DNA of 64,000 bases from Eledone cirrhosa. Lineage: Eukaryota > Mollusca > Cephalopoda > Octopoda > Eledonidae. A model generated the notes under the pieces. That model saw only the letters and a list, made by a program, of their open reading frames with translations. It searched no databases and was not told where the DNA came from. Each line of letters starts with the position of its first letter. Positions within the stretch are counted from its first letter, which is position 1. The DNA lies in NCBI GenBank assembly GCA_964016885.1, contig OZ024740.1:8886450-8950449 (forward strand). Reading direction: 5' to 3'. A program made the position numbers and the translations under genes. Of this stretch, positions 38,601 through 50,600 are shown piece by piece.

Positions 38601-39896
38601 TATGTCAATTTTGATTAGTATATGAGTTTCTATTGGTATGTCTGTTTCGATTGGTATATGAGTTTCGAATGGTATGTCAGTTTCGATTGGTATGTCAGTT
38701 TGGATTAGTATGTCAGTTTCTATTGTTATGTCATTTTCGATTAGAATATCAGTTTCGATTGCTATGTTAGTTCTCGATTTGTATGTCAGTTTCTATTTGT
38801 ATATCAGTTTTGACTGGTATGTCAGTTTCGATTGGTATGTCAGTTCCGATTGGTATATCAGTTTCGATTGGTATGTCAGTTTCGATTAGTATATCTGTTT
38901 CTATTGGTATGTCAGTTTCTATTGGAATATCAGTTTCCTTTGGTATATCAGATTCGACTGGTATAAAATTTCTATTGCTATATCAGTTTCTATTGGTATG
39001 TCAATTTCCATATGTATATCAGTTTCGGTTGGTATATCAGTTTCGATTGGTAAGTCAGTTTCGATTGGTATATCAGTCTCGAGTGATATGTCAGTTTCGA
39101 TTGGTATGTCAGTTTCAATTGGTTTATCAGATTCGATTAGTATGTCAATTTCTATTGGTATGTCAGTTTCGATTGGTATGTCAGCTTCTATTGGTATATC
39201 AGTTTCTGTTGGTATGTCAGTTTCTATTGGTATGTCAGTTTTTATTGGGATATCAGTTTCGATTGGTATATCAGTTTCGATTGGTATGTTAGTTTCGATT
39301 GGTATGTCAGTTTCGATTGGTATATCAGTTTCGATTGTTATGTCAGTTTCTATTGGTGTAACAGTTTCGACTGGTTTGTTAGTTTCTATTGGTATGTCAG
39401 TTTCGATTAGTATATCAGTTTCGATTGGTATGTCAGTTTCGATTAGTGTATCAGTTACTATTTGTATGTCAGTTTCTATTGGTATATCAGTTTCGATTGT
39501 TATATCAGTTTCGATTGGTATGTCAATTTCGATTGGTATGTCAGTTTCGATTGGTATGTAAGTTGCGATTAGTATATCAGTTTCCATTGGAATGTCAGCT
39601 TCGATTGGTATGTCAGTTTCTATTGGTTTATCAGATTCGATTAGTATGTCAATTTCTTTTGGTATGTCAGTTGCCATTGGTATATCAGTTTTGATTCATA
39701 TGTCAGTTTCTATTGGTATGTCAGATTCGATTATTATATCAGTTTCCATTGGAATGTCAGTTTCGATTGGTATGTCAGTTTCTATTGGTTTATCAGATTC
39801 GATTAGTATGTCAATTTCTATCGGTATATCAGTTTCTATTGGTATATCAGTTTCGATTGGTATGTCAGTTTCGATTGGTATGTCAATTTCAATTGG
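32650..39896. repeat. ~3.64-kb higher-order repeat, two copies
   Basis: The segment from about 32700 recurs from about 36340 at an offset of 3,639 bp, with near-identical unit order for about 770 bp (TTTTCGGTTGG, CGACTTGTATG, CGCTTGG, TTTTCTTTGG, GGGTACGTCAATTTC, ATGTTCAATTTTTATTGG). The copies then drift by indels of 36-54 bp but stay recognisable to 39.9 kb. Landmarks at about 34854, 35440 and 35917 recur at about 38674, 39030 and 39592. Confidence 0.72.
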
Positions 39897-41231
39897 TGCA
39901 GTTCGGGTTTGTGTCAGGCAAAAGTACCACAGACGCTCTTTTCATTGTACGACAACTACAGGAGAAGTACCTAGCTAAAAGTAAACCCCTATACTTAGCT
40001 TTCGTCGACTTGGAGAAAGCCTTCGACAGAGTCCCCCGTTCCATTATCTGGTGGTCTCTTAGAAAACTAGGTGTTGACGAATGGCTTGTGAGAGCTATAC
40101 AAGCCATGTATAAAGAAACAGTCAGTAAGGTTAGAATTAACAACGAATATAGTGAAGAGTTTAGCGTAAAAGTTGGTGTCCATCAGGGCTCTGTTCTTAG
40201 CCCCCTACTATTTATTATTGCCCTTCAGGCTATAACAGAGGAGTTCAAGACCGGCTGCCCATGGGAACTCCTATACGCAGATGATCTAACGCTCATAGCT
40301 GAATCAATGACCGAACTAGAAAAGAAATTCCAAACATGGAAGCACGGCCTAGAATCAAAAGGCCTTAAAATTAACCTGGCTAAGACTAAAGTTCTAGTTT
40401 GTAGGAAAGAAAATAAGGCGGCGGTCCCATCTGGGAAATGGCCATGCTCAGTGTGTAGGAAAGGCGTAGCTAGAAACTTCATTTTATGTCCCAAATGCAA
40501 AGTATGGGTGCATAAAAGATATAGTGGGATCACAGGTAAGCTAACTAAGAATATAGATTTTACATGTGGCCGGTGCTCTCTGTGCAATAAGTAGCAGCAA
40601 GTGCCCACGAAATACTAGCTCCTTCAACTGCGCAGAGGGTTCTATAGAAATAGTGGACAGCTTCCGTTATCTGGGTGACAAAATCAGCAGTGGGGGAGGG
40701 TGCTCTGAAAGTACAGTAGCTAGAGTCAGAACTGGATGGAAAAAGTTCAGAGAGCTTATACCACTATTAGCCGCTAGAGGGTTCTCCCTAAAAATGAAAG
40801 GCAGGTTATACGATGCCTGCATACGAACAGCAATGCTGCATGGCAGTGACACCTGGGCATTGTGTGCAGAGGATATACGCAGACTAGAGAGGAACGAAGC
40901 TTGCATGCTCCGCTGGATGTGCAATAGTAATATACGTGAACGGCAAAGCATAAACGAACTAAGGAAAAAATTAGAAATAAGAGGGATCAGATGTTGTTTA
41001 CTCGAGAGAAGGCTACGTTGGTACGGTCACGTGATGCGCATGAAAGACGACAGCTGTATAACAAAGTGCAGGGCAATAAAGATAGACGGTAGCCACGGAG
41101 TAGACAGACCCAGAAAAACATGGGACGAGCTGATAAATTCCGACCTCACACGCTTACACCTCTCCAAGACAATGTCACTGGACCGAGACCTTTGGCGGTA
41201 CTCAGTAATAGAGAAGACCCGCCTTACCTAA
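39897..41231 (+). pseudogene. LINE RT/zinc finger/C-terminal remnant, frameshifted
   Basis: The first frame (to a TAG ending at 40594) encodes RT from FGFVSGKSTTD through FVDLEKAFD, HQGSVLSP and LLYADD, then the zinc finger. It is open at its left end into the satellite, giving an accidental satellite-RT fusion. A +1 insertion in CTCTCTGTGCAATAAG (about 40575-40585; GTTCTGGTGC in the intact copy) shifts the frame after FTCGRCS. The C-terminal domain continues in the next frame to TAA at 41231. One zinc ligand is also lost: the Cys after His (HKRCSG in the intact copy) is Tyr here. Endonuclease and the first RT motifs are missing. Confidence 0.9.
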
Positions 41232-41400
41232 ATACAAAGTAAAAACCTACTACAGTCAGTAGGCATCTCTATCAAAACACACCCCCGTCCCACCACCTCC
41301 ACCCCACCCACACCACCCCTTTCAATGTAAAGTTATGTTGGTCCCACAACATCCAGGCCAAAACAAATGAGATCGTGTAGGTGTCACGACAAAAAACACA

Positions 41401-41625
41401 CAGTCCACGCTGTAAATGTGGCCGTGTAGGCAACACGGTAAAAACCTCCCAGCCCCACACTGTAAATGTGGTTGGTGTTAGGAAGGGCATCCAGCTGTAG
41501 AAAACCCGCCAGACAGTCCACGCTGTAATGTGGCCGTGTAGGCAACACGGTAAAAACCTCCCAGCCCCACACTGTGAATGTGGTTGGTGTTAGGAAGGGC
41601 ATCCAACTGTAGAAAACCCGCCAGA
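41401..41625 (+). repeat. Tandem duplication of the 112/113-bp 3' UTR module (type B)
   Basis: 41401-41513 and 41514-41625 are near-identical. Each runs from CAGTCCACGCTGTAA through CCGTGTAGGCAACACGG and GGTTGGTGTTAGGAAGG to CCCGCCAGA. Types A and C have the module once. The same doubling in the copies at 45803 and 55475 shows that all three descend from one source lineage. Confidence 0.9.
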
Positions 41626-41740
41626 CAGTCCTATGCGAGCAAGACAACCACTCTTGCCTCAAGTGGGAAAACCCCCGTCCAAACCCATGCAAGCGTGGAA
41701 CACGGACGCTAAACCTGATGATGATGATGATGATGATGAT

Positions 41741-44700
41741 ATCAGTTTTGATTCATATGTCAGTTTCGATTAGTATATCAGTTTCTATTGGTATGTCAGG
41801 CTCTATTGATATATAAGTTTCGATTGGTATGTCAGTTTCGATTGGAATGTCAGTTTCGATTGGGATGTCAGTTTCGATTGATATATCAGTTTCGAATGGT
41901 ATGTCAGTTTCGATTGGTATGTCAGTTTAGATAGGTATATCAGTTTCGATTAGTATGTCAGTTTCTATTGGTATATCGGTTTCCATTGGTATCTCAGTTT
42001 CTATTGGTATATCAGTTTCGATAGATATATCAGTTTCGATTAGTATGTCAGTTTCTATTGGTATGTCAGATTCGATTAGTATAACAATTTCCATTGGAAT
42101 GTCTGTTTCGATTGGTATGACAGTTTCCATTGGTATATCAGTTTCGATTGGTATTTCAGTTTCTATGGGTATATCAGTTTCTATTTTTATGTCAGTTTAA
42201 ATTGGTAAGTCAGTTTCTATTGGTATATCTATTTCGATTGATATATCAGTTTTAATTAGTATGTCAGTTTCTATTGGTATGTCAGTTTCGATTAGTATAT
42301 CAGTTTCGATTGTTATGTAAGTTTTATTGGTATTTCAGTTTCGATTGGTATATCAGTTTCGATTGGTATATCAGTTTCTATTGTTATATCAGTTTCAATT
42401 GGTATGTTAGTTTCTATTGGTATGTCAGTTTCTATTAGTATATCAGCTTCTATTGGTATGTCAGTTTCGATTGGTAGGTTAGTCCTCGATTTGTATGTCA
42501 CTTTCTAGTGGTATATCAGTTTCGATTGGTATGTCAGTTTCAATTAGTATATCAGTTTCTATTGGTATGTCAGTTTCTATTGCTATATCAGTTTCTATTG
42601 GTGTATCAGTTTCGATTGGTATGTCAATTTCGATTGGTATGTCAGTTTCGATTGGTATATCAGTTTCGAATGGTATTTCAATCTCGATTGGTATGTCAGT
42701 TTCGATTAGTATATCAGTTTCTATTGGTATATCAGTTTGTTTGGTATATCAGTTTCTATTGGTATGTCATTGGTATATCAGTTTCGATCAGTATGTCAGT
42801 CTCTATTGGTATATCAGCTTCGATTGGTATGTCAGTTTCGATTGGTATATCAGTTTCGATTGGTATCTCAGTTTCGATTGGTATGTTAGTTTCTATTGGT
42901 ATGTCAGTTTCGATTAGTATAACAGTTTCTATTGGTATGTCAGTTTCTATTGCTATATCAGTTTCTATTTGTATATCAGTTTTGATTGGTATGTCAGTTT
43001 CGATTGGTATGTCAATTTCGATTGGTATATCAGTTTTGATTGGTATATAAGATTCTATTGCTATATCAGTTTCTATTTGTATATCAGTTTCGATTGGTAT
43101 GTCAGTTTCTATTGTTATGTCAGTTTCGTTTATTATATCAGTTACTATTTGTATGTCAGTTTCGATTGGTATGTCAGATTCAATTTTTATTTCAGTTTCG
43201 ATTGGTATATCAGTTTCGATTGGTATATCAGTTTTCTATTGGTATGTTAGTTTCTATTGGTATGTCAGTTTCGATTAGTATATCAGTTTCTATTGGTATG
43301 TCAGTTTCGATTGGTATGTTAGTCCTCTATTTGTATGTCAGTTTCTATTGGTATATCAGTTTCGATTGGTATGTCAGTTTCGATTAGTATATCTGTTGCT
43401 AATGGTATGTCAGTTTCTATTGGTATATCAGTTTCGATTGGTATATCAGTTTCGATTGGTATGTCAGTTTCTATTGGTATGTCAATTTTGATTAGTATAT
43501 GAGTTTCTATTGGTATGTCAGTTTCGATTGGTATATCAGTTTCGAATGGTATGTCAGTTTCTATTGGTATATCAGTTTCTATTGCTATATCAGTTTCTAT
43601 TGGTATATCAGTTTCGATTGGTATGTCAGTTTCTATTGGTATATCAGTTGCGATTGGTATGTCAGTTTCTATTGGTATGTGAGTTTCGATTATTATATCA
43701 GTTACTATTGGTATGTCAGTTTCGATTGGTATGTCAGTTATGATTGTTATGTCAGTGTCTATTGGTATATCAGTTTAGATTGGTATATCAGTTTCGATTG
43801 GTATGCCAGTTTCTATTGTTATATCAGTTTCTATTTGTATGACCATTTCGATTGGTATGTCAGTTTCTATAGGTATATCAGTTTCAATTGGTTTGTTAGG
43901 TTCTATTGGTATGTCAGTTTAGATTAGTATATCAGTATCTATTGGTATGTTAGTTTTGATTGGTATGTTCGTCCTCGAGTTGTATTTCAGTTTCTATTGG
44001 TATATCAGTTTCGATTGGTATGTCAGTTTCTATTGGTATGTCAGTTTCTATTAGTATATCAGTTTCTATTGATATGTCAGTCTCTATTGGTATATCAGTT
44101 TCGATTGGTATGTCAGTTTCGATTGGTATATCAGTTTCGATTGGTACGTCAGTTTGGATTGGTATATCAGTTTCTATTGGTATATCAGTTTCGATTGCTA
44201 TGTCAGTTTCGATTGCTATGTCAGTCTCTATTGGTTTATCAGTTTCAATTGGTATATCAGTTTCTATTGGTCTGTTAGTTTCTATTGGTATATCAGTTTC
44301 GATTAGTATATCAGTTTCTATTGGTGTATCAGTTTCAATTGGTATGTCAGTTTCGATTAGTATATCAGTTACGATTTGTATGTCAGTTTCTATTGGTATA
44401 TCAGTTTCGATTGTTATATCAGTTTCGATTGGTATATCAGTTTCAATTGGTATGTCATTTTTGATTGGTATATCAGTTTCTATTGGTATATCAGTTTCGA
44501 TTGGTATGTCAATTTCGATTGGTATGTCAGTTTCTATTGGTACGTCAGTTTCGATTAGTATATCAGTTTCTATTGGTATGTCAGTTTCTATTGGTATGTC
44601 ATTTTCGATTAGTATATCAGTTTCGATTGCTATGTCAGTTTCGATTGGTATGTTAGTTTCTATTGCTACGTCAGTTTCGATTAGTATATCAGTTTCTATT

Positions 44701-45802
44701 GGTATGTCTGTTTCGATTGGTATGTTAGTCTTCGATTGGTATGTCAGTTTCAATTAGTAAATCAGTTTCTATTGGTATGTCAGTTTCTATTGGTATATCA
44801 GTTTTGATTGGCATATCAGTATCGATTGGTATGTCAGTTTCGATTGGTATGTCAGTTTTCGATTCGTATATTAGTTTCGATTTGTATATCAGTTTCGATT
44901 GGTATATCAGTTTTTATTGCTATATCAGTTCCTATAGATATGTCAGTTTCTATTGGTATATCAGTTTCGATTGGTATGTCAGTTTCTATTGGTATATCAG
45001 TTTCTATTGGTATGTCAGTTGCTATTGTTATATCAGTTTCGATTGGTATATCAGTTTCGATTGGTATCTCAATTTCGATTGTTATGTCAGTTTCGATTGG
45101 TATATCAGATTCGACTGGTATATCACTTTCTATTGATATATCAGTTTCTATTGGTATGTCAGTTTCAATTGGTATGTCAGTTTCGATTGGTATATCAGTT
45201 TAGAGTGGTATTTCAATCTCGATTGGTATGTCAGTTTCTATTGGTATATCAGTTTCGATTGGAATATCAGTTTCGATTTGTATGTCAGTTTCTATTGGTA
45301 TGTCAGTTTCGATTGGTATATCAGTTTCGATTGGTATATCAGTTTCTATTGCTATATCAGTTTCTAATGGTATATCAGTTTCGATTGGTATGTCAGTTTC
45401 GATTGGTATATCAGTTTCGATTGGTATGTCAATTTCGATTGGTATGTCAGTTTCGATTGGTATGTAAGTTGCGATTAGTATATCAGTTTCCATTGGAATG
45501 TCAGCTTCGATTGGTATGTCAGTTTCTATTGGTTTATCAGATTCGATTAGTATGTCAATTTCTTTTGGTATGTCAGTTGCCATTGGTATATCAGTTTTGA
45601 TTCATATGTCAGTTTCTATTGGTATGTCAGATTCGATTATTATATCAGTTTCCATTGGAATGTCAGTTTCGATTGGTATGTCAGTTTCTATTGGTTTATC
45701 AGATTCGATTAGTATGTCAATTTCTATCGGTATATCAGTTTCTATTGGTATATCAGTTTCGATTGGTATGTCAGTTTCGATTGGTATGTCAATTTCAATT
45801 GG
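41741..45802. repeat. 18-bp minisatellite block 5
   Basis: About 226 units. The last ~300 bp (from about 45500) repeats the satellite that precedes the LINE at 39590-39896, as expected from the 5.9-kb duplication. A distinctive marker unit with GTTCGTCCTCGAGTTG occurs at 43969 and recurs at 49875, 56789 and 62384. No gene is present. Confidence 0.97.
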
Positions 45803-47137
45803 TGCAGTTCGGGTTTGTGTCAGGCAAAAGTACCACAGACGCTCTTTTCATTGTACGACAACTACAGGAGAAGTACCTAGCTAAAAGTAAACCCCTATAC
45901 TTAGCTTTCGTCGACTTGGAGAAAGCCTTCGACAGAGTCCCCCGTTCCATTATCTGGTGGTCTCTTAGAAAACTAGGTGTTGACGAATGGCTTGTGAGAG
46001 CTATACAAGCCATGTATAAAGAAACAGTCAGTAAGGTTAGAATTAACAACGAATATAGTGAAGAGTTTAGCGTAAAAGTTGGTGTCCATCAGGGCTCTGT
46101 TCTTAGCCCCCTACTATTTATTATTGCCCTTCAGGCTATAACAGAGGAGTTCAAGACCGGCTGCCCATGGGAACTCCTATACGCAGATGATCTAACGCTC
46201 ATAGCTGAATCAATGACCGAACTAGAAAAGAAATTCCAAACATGGAAGCACGGCCTAGAATCAAAAGGCCTTAAAATTAACCTGGCTAAGACTAAAGTTC
46301 TAGTTTGTAGGAAAGAAAATAAGGCGGCGGTCCCATCTGGGAAATGGCCATGCTCAGTGTGTAGGAAAGGCGTAGCTAGAAACTTCATTTTATGTCCCAA
46401 ATGCAAAGTATGGGTGCATAAAAGATATAGTGGGATCACAGGTAAGCTAACTAAGAATATAGATTTTACATGTGGCCGGTGCTCTCTGTGCAATAAGTAG
46501 CAGCAAGTGCCCACGAAATACTAGCTCCTTCAACTGCGCAGAGGGTTCTATAGAAATAGTGGACAGCTTCCGTTATCTGGGTGACAAAATCAGCAGTGGG
46601 GGAGGGTGCTCTGAAAGTACAGTAGCTAGAGTCAGAACTGGATGGAAAAAGTTCAGAGAGCTTATACCACTATTAGCCGCTAGAGGGTTCTCCCTAAAAA
46701 TGAAAGGCAGGTTATACGATGCCTGCATACGAACAGCAATGCTGCATGGCAGTGACACCTGGGCATTGTGTGCAGAGGATATACGCAGACTAGAGAGGAA
46801 CGAAGCTTGCATGCTCCGCTGGATGTGCAATAGTAATATACGTGAACGGCAAAGCATAAACGAACTAAGGAAAAAATTAGAAATAAGAGGGATCAGATGT
46901 TGTTTACTCGAGAGAAGGCTACGTTGGTACGGTCACGTGATGCGCATGAAAGACGACAGCTGTATAACAAAGTGCAGGGCAATAAAGATAGACGGTAGCC
47001 ACGGAGTAGACAGACCCAGAAAAACATGGGACGAGCTGATAAATTCCGACCTCACACGCTTACACCTCTCCAAGACAATGTCACTGGACCGAGACCTTTG
47101 GCGGTACTCAGTAATAGAGAAGACCCGCCTTACCTAA
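45803..47137 (+). pseudogene. LINE RT/zinc finger/C-terminal remnant (duplicate)
   Basis: Same broken coding region as at 39897-41231: RT motifs A and C intact (FVDLEKAFD, YADD), zinc-finger Cys replaced by Tyr (HKRYSG), TAG at 46498-46500 after the +1 insertion, then the C-terminal domain in the next frame to 47137. It shares every lesion with the first copy, so the lesions predate the duplication. Confidence 0.9.
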
Positions 47138-47306
47138 ATACAAAGTAAAAACCTACTACAGTCAGTAGGCATCTCTATCAAAACACACCCCCGTCCCACC
47201 ACCTCCACCCCACCCACACCACCCCTTTCAATGTAAAGTTATGTTGGTCCCACAACATCCAGGCCAAAACAAATGAGATCGTGTAGGTGTCACGACAAAA
47301 AACACA

Positions 47307-47531
47307 CAGTCCACGCTGTAAATGTGGCCGTGTAGGCAACACGGTAAAAACCTCCCAGCCCCACACTGTAAATGTGGTTGGTGTTAGGAAGGGCATCCAG
47401 CTGTAGAAAACCCGCCAGACAGTCCACGCTGTAATGTGGCCGTGTAGGCAACACGGTAAAAACCTCCCAGCCCCACACTGTGAATGTGGTTGGTGTTAGG
47501 AAGGGCATCCAACTGTAGAAAACCCGCCAGA
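47307..47531 (+). repeat. Duplicated 3' UTR module (copy in second type B LINE)
   Basis: Two adjacent 112/113-bp modules identical to those at 41401-41625, carried along by the 5.9-kb duplication. Confidence 0.88.
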
Positions 47532-47646
47532 CAGTCCTATGCGAGCAAGACAACCACTCTTGCCTCAAGTGGGAAAACCCCCGTCCAAACCCATGCAAGC
47601 GTGGAACACGGACGCTAAACCTGATGATGATGATGATGATGATGAT

Positions 47647-50600
47647 ATCAGTTTTGATTCATATGTCAGTTTCGATTAGTATATCAGTTTCTATTGGTAT
47701 GTCAGGCTCTATTGATATATAAGTTTCGATTGGTATGTCAGTTTCGATTGGAATGTCAGTTTCGATTGGGATGTCAGTTTCGATTGATATATCAGTTTCG
47801 AATGGTATGTCAGTTTCGATTGGTATGTCAGTTTAGATAGGTATATCAGTTTCGATTAGTATGTCAGTTTCTATTGGTATATCGGTTTCCATTGGTATCT
47901 CAGTTTCTATTGGTATATCAGTTTCGATAGATATATCAGTTTCGATTAGTATGTCAGTTTCTATTGGTATGTCAGATTCGATTAGTATAACAATTTCCAT
48001 TGGAATGTCTGTTTCGATTGGTATGACAGTTTCCATTGGTATATCAGTTTCGATTGGTATTTCAGTTTCTATGGGTATATCAGTTTCTATTTTTATGTCA
48101 GTTTAAATTGGTAAGTCAGTTTCTATTGGTATATCTATTTCGATTGATATATCAGTTTTAATTAGTATGTCAGTTTCTATTGGTATGTCAGTTTCGATTA
48201 GTATATCAGTTTCGATTGTTATGTAAGTTTTATTGGTATTTCAGTTTCGATTGGTATATCAGTTTCGATTGGTATATCAGTTTCTATTGTTATATCAGTT
48301 TCAATTGGTATGTTAGTTTCTATTGGTATGTCAGTTTCTATTAGTATATCAGCTTCTATTGGTATGTCAGTTTCGATTGGTAGGTTAGTCCTCGATTTGT
48401 ATGTCACTTTCTAGTGGTATATCAGTTTCGATTGGTATGTCAGTTTCAATTAGTATATCAGTTTCTATTGGTATGTCAGTTTCTATTGCTATATCAGTTT
48501 CTATTGGTGTATCAGTTTCGATTGGTATGTCAATTTCGATTGGTATGTCAGTTTCGATTGGTATATCAGTTTCGAATGGTATTTCAATCTCGATTGGTAT
48601 GTCAGTTTCGATTAGTATATCAGTTTCTATTGGTATATCAGTTTGTTTGGTATATCAGTTTCTATTGGTATGTCATTGGTATATCAGTTTCGATCAGTAT
48701 GTCAGTCTCTATTGGTATATCAGCTTCGATTGGTATGTCAGTTTCGATTGGTATATCAGTTTCGATTGGTATCTCAGTTTCGATTGGTATGTTAGTTTCT
48801 ATTGGTATGTCAGTTTCGATTAGTATAACAGTTTCTATTGGTATGTCAGTTTCTATTGCTATATCAGTTTCTATTTGTATATCAGTTTTGATTGGTATGT
48901 CAGTTTCGATTGGTATGTCAATTTCGATTGGTATATCAGTTTTGATTGGTATATAAGATTCTATTGCTATATCAGTTTCTATTTGTATATCAGTTTCGAT
49001 TGGTATGTCAGTTTCTATTGTTATGTCAGTTTCGTTTATTATATCAGTTACTATTTGTATGTCAGTTTCGATTGGTATGTCAGATTCAATTTTTATTTCA
49101 GTTTCGATTGGTATATCAGTTTCGATTGGTATATCAGTTTTCTATTGGTATGTTAGTTTCTATTGGTATGTCAGTTTCGATTAGTATATCAGTTTCTATT
49201 GGTATGTCAGTTTCGATTGGTATGTTAGTCCTCTATTTGTATGTCAGTTTCTATTGGTATATCAGTTTCGATTGGTATGTCAGTTTCGATTAGTATATCT
49301 GTTGCTAATGGTATGTCAGTTTCTATTGGTATATCAGTTTCGATTGGTATATCAGTTTCGATTGGTATGTCAGTTTCTATTGGTATGTCAATTTTGATTA
49401 GTATATGAGTTTCTATTGGTATGTCAGTTTCGATTGGTATATCAGTTTCGAATGGTATGTCAGTTTCTATTGGTATATCAGTTTCTATTGCTATATCAGT
49501 TTCTATTGGTATATCAGTTTCGATTGGTATGTCAGTTTCTATTGGTATATCAGTTGCGATTGGTATGTCAGTTTCTATTGGTATGTGAGTTTCGATTATT
49601 ATATCAGTTACTATTGGTATGTCAGTTTCGATTGGTATGTCAGTTATGATTGTTATGTCAGTGTCTATTGGTATATCAGTTTAGATTGGTATATCAGTTT
49701 CGATTGGTATGCCAGTTTCTATTGTTATATCAGTTTCTATTTGTATGACCATTTCGATTGGTATGTCAGTTTCTATAGGTATATCAGTTTCAATTGGTTT
49801 GTTAGGTTCTATTGGTATGTCAGTTTAGATTAGTATATCAGTATCTATTGGTATGTTAGTTTTGATTGGTATGTTCGTCCTCGAGTTGTATTTCAGTTTC
49901 TATTGGTATATCAGTTTCGATTGGTATGTCAGTTTCTATTGGTATGTCAGTTTCTATTAGTATATCAGTTTCTATTGATATGTCAGTCTCTATTGGTATA
50001 TCAGTTTCGATTGGTATGTCAGTTTCGATTGGTATATCAGTTTCGATTGGTACGTCAGTTTGGATTGGTATATCAGTTTCTATTGGTATATCAGTTTCGA
50101 TTGCTATGTCAGTTTCGATTGCTATGTCAGTCTCTATTGGTTTATCAGTTTCAATTGGTATATCAGTTTCTATTGGTCTGTTAGTTTCTATTGGTATATC
50201 AGTTTCGATTAGTATATCAGTTTCTATTGGTGTATCAGTTTCAATTGGTATGTCAGTTTCGATTAGTATATCAGTTACGATTTGTATGTCAGTTTCTATT
50301 GGTATATCAGTTTCGATTGTTATATCAGTTTCGATTGGTATATCAGTTTCAATTGGTATGTCATTTTTGATTGGTATATCAGTTTCTATTGGTATATCAG
50401 TTTCGATTGGTATGTCAATTTCGATTGGTATGTCAGTTTCTATTGGTACGTCAGTTTCGATTAGTATATCAGTTTCTATTGGTATGTCAGTTTCTATTGG
50501 TATGTCATTTTCGATTAGTATATCAGTTTCGATTGCTATGTCAGTTTCGATTGGTATGTTAGTTTCTATTGCTACGTCAGTTTCGATTAGTATATCAGTT

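Larger units (their letters stand above)
24141..39896. repeat. 18-bp minisatellite block 4 (15.8 kb)
   Basis: About 875 units lie between two truncated LINEs. Compared with block 3, more units carry TCAATTTC, AGATTCG, CTGTTGG, GGTTTA and GGTTGG variants. The first units (TTGGTGTGTTAG) show where the upstream LINE joined. It contains the 2.5-2.7-kb and 3.64-kb higher-order repeats. No gene or non-repeat segment over 60 bp was seen. Confidence 0.97.
39897..41740 (+). mobile_element. LINE type B, 5'-truncated inside RT
   Basis: Homology to the full-length element starts at TGCAGTTCGGG (equivalent to 5040) right after satellite AATTGG and runs to the (TGA)n tail at 41716-41740. Satellite resumes at ATCAG in the same 18-bp register. 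The 3' UTR has the hairpin module twice. Over the RT region it differs from the full-length copy mostly at synonymous sites, so both descend from elements that were under protein-level selection. Confidence 0.93.
45803..47646 (+). mobile_element. LINE type B, second copy from the 5.9-kb duplication
   Basis: Identical by eye to 39897-41740 at offset 5,906, including the 5' truncation point, the frameshift and the duplicated UTR module (47307-47531). Because the satellite on both sides matches too, it arose by duplication of the region, not by a second insertion. Confidence 0.93.

Noticed and set aside
39713..40594. Open frame joining satellite-encoded peptide to a reverse transcriptase
   Set aside because: The satellite happens to be open in the frame of the 5'-truncated LINE. 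The RT lacks its first motifs and endonuclease, the zinc finger has lost a Cys, and a frameshift follows. It is an accidental fusion, duplicated at 45619-46500.
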